DNA from: Dillenia suffruticosa
Taxonomy: Eukaryota > Streptophyta > Magnoliopsida > Dilleniales > Dilleniaceae
NCBI GenBank assembly: GCA_033439265.1
Contig: JAVTVX010000034.1
Location: forward strand, 10,447,001-10,511,000
DNA length: 64,000 nucleotides
Reading direction: 5' to 3'
Numbering within the stretch: the first letter of the stretch is position 1; the number at the start of each line of letters is the position of its first letter. Shown piece after piece: positions 22,908-34,703 of this stretch. Made by a program: the position numbers and the translations under genes. The notes under the pieces were generated by a model. It made no database searches. It had not been told where the DNA came from and was given only the letters and a program-made list of their open reading frames with translations.

Positions 22908-23498
22908 CGTTATCAGCACGAATTTTGCTCAAGATCAACATCAAAGCCATCTTCGATAATCACAACTTGTAAGAAAACTTTATATACATTTATCCAATCA
23001 ATTAACATGAAATACATTTTTTGAGTAGTTCTTTATTCATATACTTCAAATTTTGATTATTTGTGCATCTTAGCTTTGCTATTCAAATTGGAGTGGAATC
23101 ATGTATATGTTCCCTCAAAGTTTCAATTATTTTTTTTTATTGCCTTGTGATGTAAGTCTACATGTTGGTAAGACCCTATCTTTTTCCATCCATACTTAAG
23201 ATAGGACAGCAGCATTGAGTCAACAAAATGCTCTCAAGATTTGGTGCTCGACTATTCCTTTTTGACTACTTTTGTTTCTTTCTTCTTATACACTTGTCAA
23301 TTGAATTGGTTAAGATAAAAAAATTAATTGGATTTCTACATATTTGTCCATTATCTCAGGTATCCTTTTTTTTTAAGGAATTTCTTACCATACTTCATGC
23401 CTAATAATTTCTTAGCATATTGTCATCAATAATATCTTTTAGTAGTATTTGTATAGATTATTTTCTAATTTATTTTTATACTTATGTGATAGTATTTT

Positions 23499-24524
23499 AT
23501 GGCAAATCTCACCAAACTTGAGTTTGTAGCTCTCAACATTTTGGGAAAAAATTACTTGTCATGGATCCTTGATGCTGAAATCCATTTGAATGCAAATGGA
23601 CTCAGAGAAACAATTAAAGAAAATAATAAAGAGACTTTACAAAATCGAGCCAAGGCAATGATTTTTCTTCGTCATCACCTCCACGAAAATTTGTAAATCG
23701 AGTATTTGACTGTGAAAGATCCACTTGAATTGTGGAAAAGTTTGGAGGAAAGGTTTAACCACCAAAAAACGGTAATACTTCCTAAATCTCGTTATGATTG
23801 GATTCATTTGCGATTCCAAGATTTTAAATCTGTGAGTGAATATAATTCAGTCGTTTTTAAAATCAGTTCTCAATTAAAGTTATGTGGAGAGAATATTACC
23901 GATTATGATATGTTAGAAAAAACACTCTCCACTTTTCATGTCTCGAATATGCTCCTGCAGCAGCAATATCGAGAGAAAGGTTTCAAAAAATATTCTGAAC
24001 TAATTTCTTGTTTGCTTGTGGCTGAACAAAATAACGAGTTATTAATGAAAAATCATGAATCTCGTCCAACTGGCTCTAGTCCATTCCCTGAAGTGAATGC
24101 GACAATTCACAACAATTCTGGACATGGACGAGGACGTAGAAATGGTCATAGTCGAGGACGAGGCCGTGGTCGTAGTCGTGGTCGTGGTCGTGTTCGTGGC
24201 TGGAACGTTTACCGTAATGATCATACAAACTACCAGAAGTGGAAAACTAATGAGAAAAACCAAGAAAAAGGTGGATCTAGTCAGAATACTGAGAATAAAT
24301 GCTACCGATGTGGGGTGATTGGACATTGGTCGCGTACTTGTCGTACGCCAAAGCATCTTGTCGAGCTTTATCAAGTCTCGTTGAAGGAAAAAGATAAGAA
24401 TGTGGAGGCAAATGCCTTATATCAAAATAATGACCCTACTAATATCTTTGAGGGTCTTGAAATGTTGCCCCAATTAGAAATTGGTGATTTTCTTGAGAAT
24501 GCTGAATATTGTGCTTTTAATTAA
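23499..24524 (+). pseudogene. Copia gag, one in-frame stop
   Basis: Encodes the capsid-like Gag polyprotein that packages element RNA. From ATG 23499 the frame runs to TAA at 23694-23696 (sequence around HENL) and resumes in the same frame to 24524, with YLTVKDPLELWKSLEERFNH immediately after the break. A basic GRGRG-rich stretch (about 24120-24200) precedes a CCHC zinc knuckle (CYRCGVIGHWSRTC, 24301-24342) that binds nucleic acid. A single nonsense change is the only visible defect. Confidence 0.9.
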
Positions 24525-24607
24525 TGTAATTGTCCTTATTTCTCAATATTTATAAATTCAAATTTATTGTTATTTATTTATTTTATTTTATTTTATTTTT
24601 AAGTCCT

Positions 24608-27600
24608 ATGGATATTATTGGATCAAAGATCAAAGATGAGGATCTCTGTCTTGTAGACAGTGCAACTACACACACAATTTTCAAAAGTAAAAGATATTTC
24701 TCTCATCTTATCATGCAAAAACAAAATGTGAATACTATATCTGGTAGTGTAACCCTAATCGAAGGCTCCGGAAGAGCAAACATTGTACTATCAGAAGGGA
24801 CAAATTTCTTGATCAGTAATGCATTATTCTCACCCAAGTCCCACCGAAATTTATTAAGTTTCAAAGATATTCGCCTCAATGGCTATCATATAGAAACAAC
24901 CAATATGGGAAATAATGAGTATTTGTGCATTACTAATGTTAAAATGGGACATAAACATATTTTGGAAAGACTATCTGTCTTCTCTTCAGGTCTTTATTAT
25001 ACATACATTAAACCAATTGAAATAAATGCCATAGTAAACCAGAAGTTTACTAGTCAAAATGAATTACTTTTATGGCATGATAGATTGGGTCATCCTGGAT
25101 CTGTAATGATACGACGAATTGTGGAACATTCTTCCGGACACCCATTGAAGAAGCTGAAGATTCTTCAATCGAATGAATTCTCATGTGTTGCATGTTATCA
25201 AGGCAAATTAATAGTAAAGTCATCACCAAGTAAAATTGAGTTTGAATGTCCTACATTTTAAAATCGAATTCAAGGTGATATATGTGGACCGATTCACCAA
25301 CCATGTGGACCATTTAGATATTTTATGGTTTTAATAGCTGCATCTACAAGATGGTCACATGTGTGCTTATTATCAACTCGGAACTTTGCGTTTTCGAGAT
25401 TACTTGCTCAGATAATTCGATTATGAGCACAATTTCCTGATTATCCCATTAAAACAATCCGCCTTGAGAACGCCGGAGAATTTACGTCTCAAGCATTTAA
25501 TGACTATTGTATGCCCATTGGTATAAAGGTTGAACATCCTGTAACTTATATTCATACCCAAAATGGCCTAGCCGAATCATTTATTAAACGTCTTCAATTA
25601 ATAGCGAGACCATTACTTTTGAAATCCAAGCTTCCCATTCACACTTGGGGACATGCAATTTTACATGCAGCAACACTAGTTTGTATTTGACCCACTAGTT
25701 CTCAAACTTCACCTTTTCAATTGGTCTCTGGAAAAGAACCTAATATCTCTCATTTATGAACTTTTGGATGCGCAGTTTATGTCCCTATTGCTCCTCCTCA
25801 TAGAACAAAAATGGGGTCTAAAAGGAAATTAGGTATTTATATTGGTTATGATTCTCCTTCCATTATCAAATATCTTGAACCCATGACAGGAGATGTTTTT
25901 ACTGCAAGATTTCTTGATTGTCAGTTTGATGAGACATTTTTTCCAACCTTAGGGGGTGATAGTACTATTAAAGGAAAGGCGGAAAAAGAGATTACTTGGA
26001 GTAATCCATCCTTATGTTATTTTGATCATCGCACAAAACAGTGTGACCTAGAAGTTCAACAGATCATTTATTTGCAACAGATTGCAAATCAATTACCAGA
26101 TAATTTCTCTGATCCAAAACGAGTAACGAAATCACATGTTTCAGTAGAAAATGCTCCTATTAGAATTGATGTTCCTAAAGGACCCCTCCCAATAAATGAA
26201 TCTAAACCCTGCCTGAAGCGTGGAAGACCAATGGATTATAAGGATAAAAACCCTCGAAAGAAAAAAGGAATAAATGAACAACTTGATCGTATAGAAAAAG
26301 GAAAGGATTCGATCCAATAAGAAAAACTTCCAGAAGAAGTTGAAATAAATAATCAAGAAATATCGATAAATTACATTTCTACAATGAAGACATGGGATCG
26401 AACAAATACAAATATTGATGATATATTTGCATACAATGTGGTAATTGATATTTTGAGTGAAAATGAGGACTTTGAATCCACAAATTTAAAGGAATGTCAA
26501 TTAAGAGAGGATTGACCAAAATGGAAGGAAACAATTCAGACAGAACTGACATCTCTCTCAAAACGTGAGGTTTTTGGGCCCATAGTTAAAACACCTGAAG
26601 GTGTTAAACCAATAGGATATAAATGGGTATTCGTGCGAAAAAGAAATGAGAAAAATGAGATTGTGCGATACAAAGCTCGACTAGTTGCACAAGGCTTTTC
26701 GCAAAGACCTGGAATTGACTATGAAGAGACATATTCTCCTGTAATAGATGCTATTACTTTTCGTTATCTTATTGGTTTAGTGGCACAGAAAAGACTTCAT
26801 ATGTAGATGATGAATGTCGTTACAGCATATTTATATGGTGCACTAGATAATGACATATACATGAAAGTCCCAGAAGGACTAAAGATGCCAGACTCATGCA
26901 ATTCTCGAGAATTACTTTCTATTAAATTACAAAGATCTTTGTATGGTTTAAAACAATCTGGACGAATGTGGTATAATCGTCTTAGTGAATATTTGTTGAA
27001 AGAGGGTTATACAAATAACCATATTTGCCCATGTGTTTTTATAAAGAAATCCGGACATGGTTTTATAATAATCGCTGTTTATGTTGATAACTTAAATATT
27101 ATTGGCACTCCTGAAGAGATCTGTAATGCAATAAAGTATTTAAAGAAAGAGTTCGAAATGAAAGAACTCGGTAAAACTAAATTTTGTCTCGGCCTGCAAT
27201 TCGAGTACTTAAAGAATGAAATTTTTGTTTATCAATCAACTTATACTGAGAAAGTTTTAAAACGATTTAATATGGAGAATTCATACCCATTAACCAGTCC
27301 AATGGTTATTCGGTCACTTGACATACAAAAGGATCATTTTCGTCCTCGGGATGACAATGAGAAGATTCTTGGTCATGAAGTGCCATACTTAAGTGCAATT
27401 GGTGCTTTAATGTACCTTGTTAATAATACACGACCTGATATTGCTTTTACTGTAAATTTATTAGCAAGATACAGTTCTGCTCCAACCAGAAGACATTGGA
27501 ATGGAATTAAACATCTTTTTCGATATCTCCGTGGAACCATTGATATGGGTCTATTTTACTCTTATGAACCAAATGCATAATTGATTGGGTATGCTGGTGC

Positions 27601-28081
27601 AGGATATCTATCAGATCCACACAAAGCTAGGTCACAAACGGGTTATGTATTTACATATGGTGGCACAGCAATATCTTGGAAATCTATGAAGCAAACAATA
27701 ACTGCTATCTCATCAAATCATGCTGAAATAATTGCGCTTCATGAGGCAAGTCGTGAATGTGTATGGCTCAGATCAATGACTAATCATATTCAAGAATCAT
27801 ATGGTTTGTTAATAAACAAGAAGATTCCAACGATACTCTATGAAGATAATGCAGCTTGCATAGCTCAGTTAACAGGTGGATATATCAAAGGTGATAGGAC
27901 GAAACACATCTCTCCAAAATTATTTTTCACACATGATTTACTACAAAGTGGAGATATTGACATACAAAAAATTCAATCAAGCGAGAATCCTGCAGATTTA
28001 TTCACAAAAGCATTACCCACTACAGCATTTGAGAAGTTGATCCATAAGATTGGAATACGACTTTATAGAGACATTAAGTAA
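24608..28081 (+). pseudogene. Copia pol (protease-integrase-RT-RNase H), eight in-frame stops, no frameshift
   Basis: A single reading frame, different from gag, can be followed from ATG 24608 (or the less likely 24530) to TAA 28079-28081. Visible parts are protease LVDSATTH (about 24650), GAG-pre-integrase WHDRLGHPG with CVACYQGK, an integrase core (DICGPI; RLENAGEF where family members have D; NGLAESFIKRL), reverse transcriptase (ARLVAQGFSQRPGIDYEETY, SLYGLKQSGRMWYNRL, active site YVDN instead of YVDD) and RNase H (IGYAGAGYLSD where D is usual; YEDNAACIAQL). Stops lie at 25259, 25424, 25688, 25757, 26318, 26513, 26804 and 27578. Most look like CGA, CAA, CAG or TGG codons turned to stop by C-to-T or G-to-A change. 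The protein cannot be functional. Confidence 0.92.
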
Positions 28082-28220
28082 TCTCTTTAACAGGGGGAGT
28101 ATTGTCTCGAAATATATGTATAAAGAAGGATATACTCTTTTTCCTTCACTAGGGCTTTTGTCCCACTGGGTTTTTCCCTAGTAAGATTTTAACGAGGCAT
28201 ATTCTTTATACTATAGACAT

Positions 28221-28231
28221 CCAAGGGGTAG
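28221..28231 (+). other. Polypurine tract of the copia element
   Basis: CCAAGGGGTAG lies directly upstream of the 3' LTR at the position where plus-strand synthesis is primed. A second G-rich run, AGGGGGAG, lies just after the pol stop near 28091. Confidence 0.6.
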
Positions 28232-28531
28232 TGTTATAAATAAAATGTATTTATTGTGGATGTCTATTCATATGAATGACTTTTCAAATGAATGAACAAA
28301 TTCAAGAATGACTATTGGCTTTTGATTTACTATTTAATGATATAATAACTTTTAGTTTTTAGGTATACTTGTAATCATTAAGTTTTGGGAAACCATATTA
28401 ATAGAAGTGTCTTTTCATTATATCTCAAAATGCCTATAAATAGGTATCATTGTAATCTTATATTGTATACAAAATGAAGAAATAAGATTGTTCTTCTTTC
28501 ATTCTCTCTAAATTCTTTCTATTTTATAATA
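28232..28531 (+). repeat. 3' LTR of the copia element
   Basis: Same 300 bp as the 5' LTR, with 13 differences by hand count: 11 transitions and 2 transversions. Duplication ATAAT follows at 28532-28536. Confidence 0.92.
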
Positions 28532-28536
28532 ATAAT

Positions 28537-28974
28537 GTATTTTTTTTTTCAAATTCCAATAATTGAGGAATAATAATAATCAGAATTCACAACAATCGTT
28601 CTAATAATTTGGGTACTATTTTGATATCTCATTTTGTTAGGAATACCAAACAAATCATGCGTTCCGCCAAGTCCTAACAAACATTTATGTAGATAATGTA
28701 TATTTCTAGATTGAAACTAAAAATTTTTAAAAATAAATTTTAGTTGGTTTGTGATGGAGGGAGACTTATTGACACATATATATTTTTATATATATGTATG
28801 TATGCAATCTCATGTGTAATATGCATTAAAATTTTACTAATTTAACTTGAAAATTTATCGTGTATAACACATACAAAAAATAAAAAAAAATTCCAAAAAT
28901 GAAGATTTATTAATAAATTAGCTAGGTTCATTATATTTTGAAACCTTTTCTTGTCATACCAAACAATTTATGTA
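28537..28974. repeat. Continuation of the NLR-upstream block interrupted by the copia element
   Basis: Joined to 22602 it restores the order of the copies at 10790-11000 and 19165-19380 (GTTCTAATAATTTGG, GATATCTCATTTTGTTAG, CAAACAAATCA). Past 28750 it is AT-rich with nothing recognisable. Confidence 0.55.
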
Positions 28975-29115
28975 TGTTAATTGATGGGTTATGCTTGATT
29001 TTTGATATTGAATGGTTTACTTATGTTTTATTTTATATTTAAATTTATAATTATACTTAAATTTTTATCATTTTTTTTTCAATTTAGATATCTAGTTTTA
29101 GATTTTTAATTAAAT

Positions 29116-29156
<41 letters not shown>

Positions 29157-29900
29157 CTTATAAGCTGAATTGAACTGCCATAAACTCAATGTGAATTGAA
29201 CTTGAGCAATAAAGAAAAAAAAAATCACCAAAAAATGAGCAAAGCAATGAGCTGAACAAAATTCAATTCAATAAATCCCTACCTAGCGTCAATTCAGCTT
29301 AATTTGCATCTCTACCATTGATCATGGTTTTTTGAACCGTCAATGATGGCATCAATTCAGCTGGTATAAATGATTCTTTAAACTGTTAACCCTGATACGA
29401 TTTGTTCTGATCGCATGATGCTGTTCAAACTACGTTCATGTCCACCCTCATCCCCAAAATTCCCGTCCCTCTTTATTACTTAAAATTATATTTAGTCTTC
29501 TAGTGGGAAAACACTTATTTCATGAATGCAAATTTATTTAATCTTATTTTTAAGATAATATTTTTTAATTAAAATAAAAAAAAAATAATAAAAAATTATA
29601 AAGTTATAGAAACAAAAATTAAATATTTGATAATTTTAATTATTATTATTTTAATAATTTTTGTAGTTATTTAACATCGTTATAATTACAAAATATTTAA
29701 TTTTTTCTTCTTTCTAGGCTGTCGATACCAATTTTCTTCGGCCATCAAATTCACTTCATTTCAAAACCTACCGGCAACATTTGACATATTAAATTATCAC
29801 AGGCGTCTTCTACATGTGAAAGATTGGATTAAGACGTTGCCTACACTCTTGATTCTCAAAGGATAACAATAAGGTAGTATTTGAAAAATGTCTCGACCGA
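28975..29900. repeat. Segmental duplication, copy 2 (partner 14790-15700)
   Basis: See 14790-15700. It differs mainly by an AT microsatellite of 36 bp at 29118-29153 and by an insertion of about 40 bp near 29477. A ~290-bp repeat unit overlaps its end (29720-29960). Confidence 0.75.
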
Positions 29901-30074
29901 TTTAAATTTATTTGTAATTTATTTATACGTAAAATCAATTATTTAAATTAAAAATATTTTTAATAAATAAAATATATTATTTTATAAGTAAAATAAAAAT
30001 TTTCTATTAAAAGCTTTAATTATTATTACATAAAATAATTTTTTAAAATTAAGCTAACTTCAACTTCAGTTGAG

Positions 30075-30230
30075 GTATTGATATTTTGAGGCCATATACA
30101 CACAACCCTTCTACGCCATGTAGGACTCAAATGCGTCACTTCGAAAGCAAAATGGAAAGGCAAACGATAGGCTTCATGGCAGCATCTTTGTAGGCCCTCT
30201 GACCCCGTGAGCACAGACCCTGTAGAACTT
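30075..30230. repeat. Dispersed repeat, copy 3 (see 5870-6000)
   Basis: CATGTAGGACTCAAATGCG, GGCAAACGATAGGC and TAGGCCCTCTGACCC are shared with 19765-19910 and 5870-6000. This is the right-hand limit of the NLR-derived array. Confidence 0.5.
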
Positions 30231-30259
30231 ATCTTAAGAACAATATCTTACGGGATTTT

Positions 30260-31020
30260 CGTTTGGGGCTAGTAGGCCAACCTTTTAGCACTTAAAAACT
30301 CAGGATCTCTTGCACCTCCCCATATTAGTCAATTGGCATTTTCAATTTCCCTAAATTTCAGAACTTTAGCGGAATCACGCAGCATGGGGTTATGAAGATG
30401 GCTTTGGCAATTGGATTATGAATATTGTTGGTCCTTTGCTTCTCTGTATCATCCTTAAGCAGAGAAGAAAATGTGGTATGAAGAAAAAGAAAAGAAAAGA
30501 AGAGACGATCCAATATAGCATGCCCGAATAGGAACAAACCCCTCGGATCACTATGGAAAAGATCGATTTCAAAGGCGGTCTGATCAATTTCTCCTTCACG
30601 TCTAGCATCTTTATTTCCGGGATCACCAGAACTAAGCCGAGTGAGTCACCAACCATATTACTAAACAGTGACACCTACTTGCTTGTTCGAATGAGCCGGT
30701 GTGTACTGTCAGAGTTGGGTTAGGATGTCCCATGCAATTGCCACTTGATCGCCTTTTCTTTGATAGCCTTTTCTTTTTCCCAAAAGCAACTGATAAAAAA
30801 AATTCTGCCTTCAAGGCATTAGCTTCTTCCAAGCCCTTTGCACCATCTTAGAATTAGTTGTAGATGTAAAAAAATTGATTGCAAAAGGATGAAGGTCGAT
30901 ATAAGCCATTTGAAGCTTCCAAATCAATCTGTCTGAAAAAAAAAAAAAAAAATCTAATTTGTAATCATTCAGCAGATCAAAATGAGCTCACCATTGCTCT
31001 AACTCGCTGCCTCCCAAATG
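30260..31020. other. Unassigned DNA between the array and the LINE
   Basis: Short minus-strand frames here (for example 30390-30832) show no recognisable domain. An A-run of 17 lies at about 30937-30953. The segment could be the unrecognised 3' part of the LINE or a separate insertion. Confidence 0.35.
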
Positions 31021-34000
31021 CAGACATCATAATCCCAAAAACCAACGTACAAACTGGTGCATTATGAAGAGAGCATGGTGCAAAAATCCTCCGAAATTTG
31101 AATTGAAGAGGACTAACATTAAACCATTGATCCTTCCAAAAATGAATGGAAGAACCATTCCCAACCTAAAAGGAGACAAAAGACTGAAAACTTTCATTAT
31201 ATTTTGAACCAAGGAATAAAGGTTAATTATTTGACGCCACCAGAAAGAAGTGCATCAATGAGTATCTGCAGCTGGAATCAAAACTTTATGAGAGGATTTC
31301 ATCAAAGAGCTTAGAATGGATCTCCAGAGAGACTTTTGCTCCATGCCATAATTAAAAATCCATTTATTGAGAATAGCACGATTCCTAACTCCACCATTAG
31401 CAACACTATTTTGAACTTTTGCCCAATTAACCAAATGAATACACTTATCTGCCAAAAATTCCATTCCAAAGAAAATCTCTTCGCAACTTCTGTAGACGAT
31501 CAAGAACAGATTTGGGCTTTGGAAATTGATAGAAAACAAATAGGTAAACTAGATAAAACCGATTTAATTATTATCAATAAGCTTGCATAAGAAAGATACT
31601 TCCTTTTCCAACTTGGGGTTATTTATCCAAATAATGTTATTTTTTTAAAAAAATTATTTAAATATGATTTTTTTTTCTTTTTCAAAATGTTGATTTCGCA
31701 CTCAGAGTGTAAAATTATGATTATTTTTTCGCACTAATGAACGGTGCCAATCCAGTACATGCCTTCTTTTTCTGTTACAAAAAAGTATAAATAGATGGAT
31801 TCGAATCTCAAATATGAGACTATGAGACATGCAAGTGATAATCGCTAGACCATGATATCTTATGTGATTGTTGTTTTTTTTCTTTTATTTTTTTCTCCTT
31901 ATTTTCTATTTCACTTTCACAGAAAAAGAGCAGGAAAAAGGTAAAAAATTTTTATAGATGAAATTTATATTAAAACTCATATTTTTACTCTCTTGTCGAG
32001 GTATAATTTTTAAAATATCACTATCACTTTTTTTTAAAATTTTTTGAGTGACTTTAAAGATTTTATTTTAAAATGAATAGTCCCAGCACTGTTCATTGGC
32101 ACTGTTCTTTTTAGCACCCACAGAGTGTGGAATTGATTTTTTTTTTTAAATATAAAAATCATGATTTTGTATTCTGTGAGTACGAAATCAATATTTTGGA
32201 AAAGAAAAAAAAAACCATATTTAAATAATTTTTTTTAAATAATATTATTTTGATAAATAACCCTCCAACTTGTAAGGCGTGGCTCTACTTTCTTGGGAAC
32301 AGGTTCCCAAATAGAAAAATCTCTGGCATCCACCCCAAAGGCGGACCCAAATAAGTAGCGGTAAAGAACCAAAAGCATTAGCGAGGCGATGAAACTCAGT
32401 AGAAGATTTATTAATCTTTTAAAGTCTACTTTTAGCAAAATTGATATCCAAGCTAAACATCAGTTGGAAGCTACGCAACATTCGTCGGATATAGAGCAAA
32501 TATGACAAATCAACCTTTGAAAAAATTAAAGTGTCATCAGCAAATTGGAGGTGAAATGTAGAGATTAGAGAAACCAACAACACCACCCTTGAATAAGAAA
32601 CGTGAAAGAGGGTAATCTTGTCACAACCCCATTCACATAGGAAACAATTCAGTCGAAAAACCATTCACCAGAACCCAGAATGACACGATACAAATGCAAG
32701 CCTGTACCCAAGAGTGCCATTTAAACCCCAAAACCCATTCTACCAATTACATAATCAAGGAAGCCCTAAGAGACACAATCATAGGCCTTTGAAAAGTTTA
32801 GTTTGAAAAAAGCAGTAGCTTGGCTAAAAGACTTCAAATTACAAATAATTTCATATGCAATACGAACATTGTCTAAAATTTGTCATCCTGAAATGACCTA
32901 TAACCAAATTCATTATGGTGCGGATCGGTCCACTAACACCTTAGCAATAATTTTATAGACACAACCAATTAGACAGATTGGCCGATAATCAATTAAAGTA
33001 GTTGGGCAAGAGCTCTTGGGAATTAAAGTAATGAAAAAACTATATTAAAAGCTCTATCAAAAGTGCATATCCAATGAAAAGAGTGTAGAGCTTGCAGAAG
33101 ATCATAACTATTGATAGCATTCTCTTATTCTTCTATAGAGAACTTTGTCCCGAGAAAGGTACATTGAGTATCAAATAAAGATTTAAAACAGCAAAAAGGC
33201 AAAGATAACTTGAAAGCTTCTGAAATTCAAAAATGATAAGAGAAATAATCCAGCACTATTTTTGTTATGTCATACACTGGAGTAAGAGTTCTGTCACCAA
33301 CAGATAAATGACTAAGATCATTTTTACATAAATGATGCTTAGCCATGGCATGAAAATAAGAAATGTTTTTGTCTCCAAATTCAAGCCACCAAACATAGGA
33401 TTTCTGATACCATTGGCATTCTAGTTTTCTATGTAACTCCCATAAATCTGAAATGATTTGCCTCCTCTCTAATGACTCGTCATATGGAAAGTGTATATTT
33501 TCTGCCTTCTTCTCTATATCATGAAGATGAGACTGAGATAAGTGAATCTTTTTATCTAAAGAACCCGAAAAGGAGTTCCTCCAAAGCTTGAGAGAAACCT
33601 TAATTACCTTTAATCAAGAGAGTAAGCGACAATGTCTTGGTTATAAACAGTTAGGAACAGATATTACCCATCCAGTATGAATTGTTAGAACAAAATTTGG
33701 TTTTGTCTTCTGAAAATAAAAAATCCGAAAGATTTCAGATCCCAATCCTTCAAGTCAATGCCCAAACAAGTAGGATGATGATCTAAAAGACTATGATGTA
33801 TCCGCCTTTGCCTCCAATCATTGAGAAATTTTTAAAAATCATACAACAAAAGAAAATGATCTAATCCATTTCCAAAAAGAAATTCCCACTTGGAAAAACG
33901 AGAGAAATGACACTCGGACATAGGTAGATCCCCCAAATCTGTAGTGTGCAAAAATTCACAGAAAGTGTGGATTAAACTCGAGCTAAAGGAAGCACCTATA

Positions 34001-34703
34001 TGCTTTTCAGGAGTTGATATAGGATTCAAATCACCTGTGCGACACCAAGGAATATCAAACGATAATTTTATTTGAGATAAAAAATCCCATAAATCTCGCT
34101 TTAATGCTCCATCATTAGGCGCATACACATTCCCAAGAAAACAATTAAAGCTATTGGCAACCAATGAGCCACGAAATAAAATAATGCAAGAGTCTGAAAT
34201 TACTTTATCCATTCTGAAAAGTATAACGACTGAACTCCTGGTCTAAAGGATCTAGAATGTCAATTGAGCCAGTGTTAACATTCATTGCTTGTATACCCTC
34301 TTGAACTCTTTGACCTAACAAATACTTGTAATTTTTTTTTTTTTTTTGAATCAGGTTCACCGATTTGCATTTGATTAACTTTTCAAGGTCTACCTCTCTT
34401 TTTGTGAGCAACAACCTCTACAAGAATGGAAGGTAAAGAAGCACCAGCCAAAGATGCATTGATTGTGAAGAAAAGATAATTAGAAATCCTTAGTGAGGGA
34501 AGAACACCTTGAAAGATGTCTCCGAGTCTCATCCAAAAACATATTAAAAGGATCAAAGAAAGGACATGCAACCGCCAGAGACAAAGAGGGTACAATGACC
34601 CCTGAAGAGAGTGAATTCCTAGTAAAATTTGAGGTAGGCCTCTGCAGTGGTTGAACTGAAGAAACCCGGGGAGTTTCAACTTGTAAAACACCTTTTTTTG
34701 CAG
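31021..34703 (-). pseudogene. Degenerate LINE (L1-type non-LTR retrotransposon) ORF2 region
   Basis: The minus strand encodes, in broken frames, parts of a LINE polyprotein that nicks target DNA and reverse-transcribes its own RNA. Endonuclease (33832-34212): NVYAPNDGALKRDLWDFL and GDLN where GDFN is usual. Reverse transcriptase: a KAYDCVS-like piece near 32780 and FADDTLIFSK in 32419-32664. C-terminal region: LNKWIFNYGMEQKSLWRSIL in 31255-31539. KKRGRP near 34383 marks the region before the endonuclease. Many stops and shifts are present. It is interrupted by the MITE at 31616-32263. Its upstream part probably resumes after the solo LTR at 40642. Confidence 0.8.
31616..32263. mobile_element. 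Mutator-like MITE, 648 bp, 9-bp target duplication
   Basis: The ends are long inverted repeats: GGGTTATTTATCCAAATAAT at the left matches the reversed right end GGGTTATTTATCAAAATAAT, and similarity continues for about 100 bp through a TTGATTTCG(C/T)ACTCA motif. It is flanked by TCCAACTTG at 31607-31615 and 32264-32272. The 9-bp duplication and long terminal repeats are typical of Mutator-like elements. No transposase is present. It lies within the LINE, so it inserted later. Confidence 0.88.

Larger units (their letters stand above)
22608..28531 (+). mobile_element. Complete but inactivated Ty1/copia LTR retrotransposon, target duplication ATAAT
   Basis: A 5,924-bp element with two 300-bp LTRs. 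It is flanked by ATAAT at 22603-22607 and 28532-28536. The paralogous segments near 10797 and 19164 show the uninterrupted site (CTAATAATGTATT). Internal order is gag, protease, integrase, reverse transcriptase, RNase H, which defines the copia superfamily. Gag carries one in-frame stop and pol eight; several catalytic residues are changed. By my hand alignment the LTRs differ at 13 of 300 positions without indels, suggesting insertion within roughly the last couple of million years under usual plant rates. Confidence 0.95.

Noticed and set aside
30937..30953. Poly-A tail of a plus-strand retrocopy
   Set aside because: Upstream plus-strand sequence shows no gene similarity and no flanking duplication was found.
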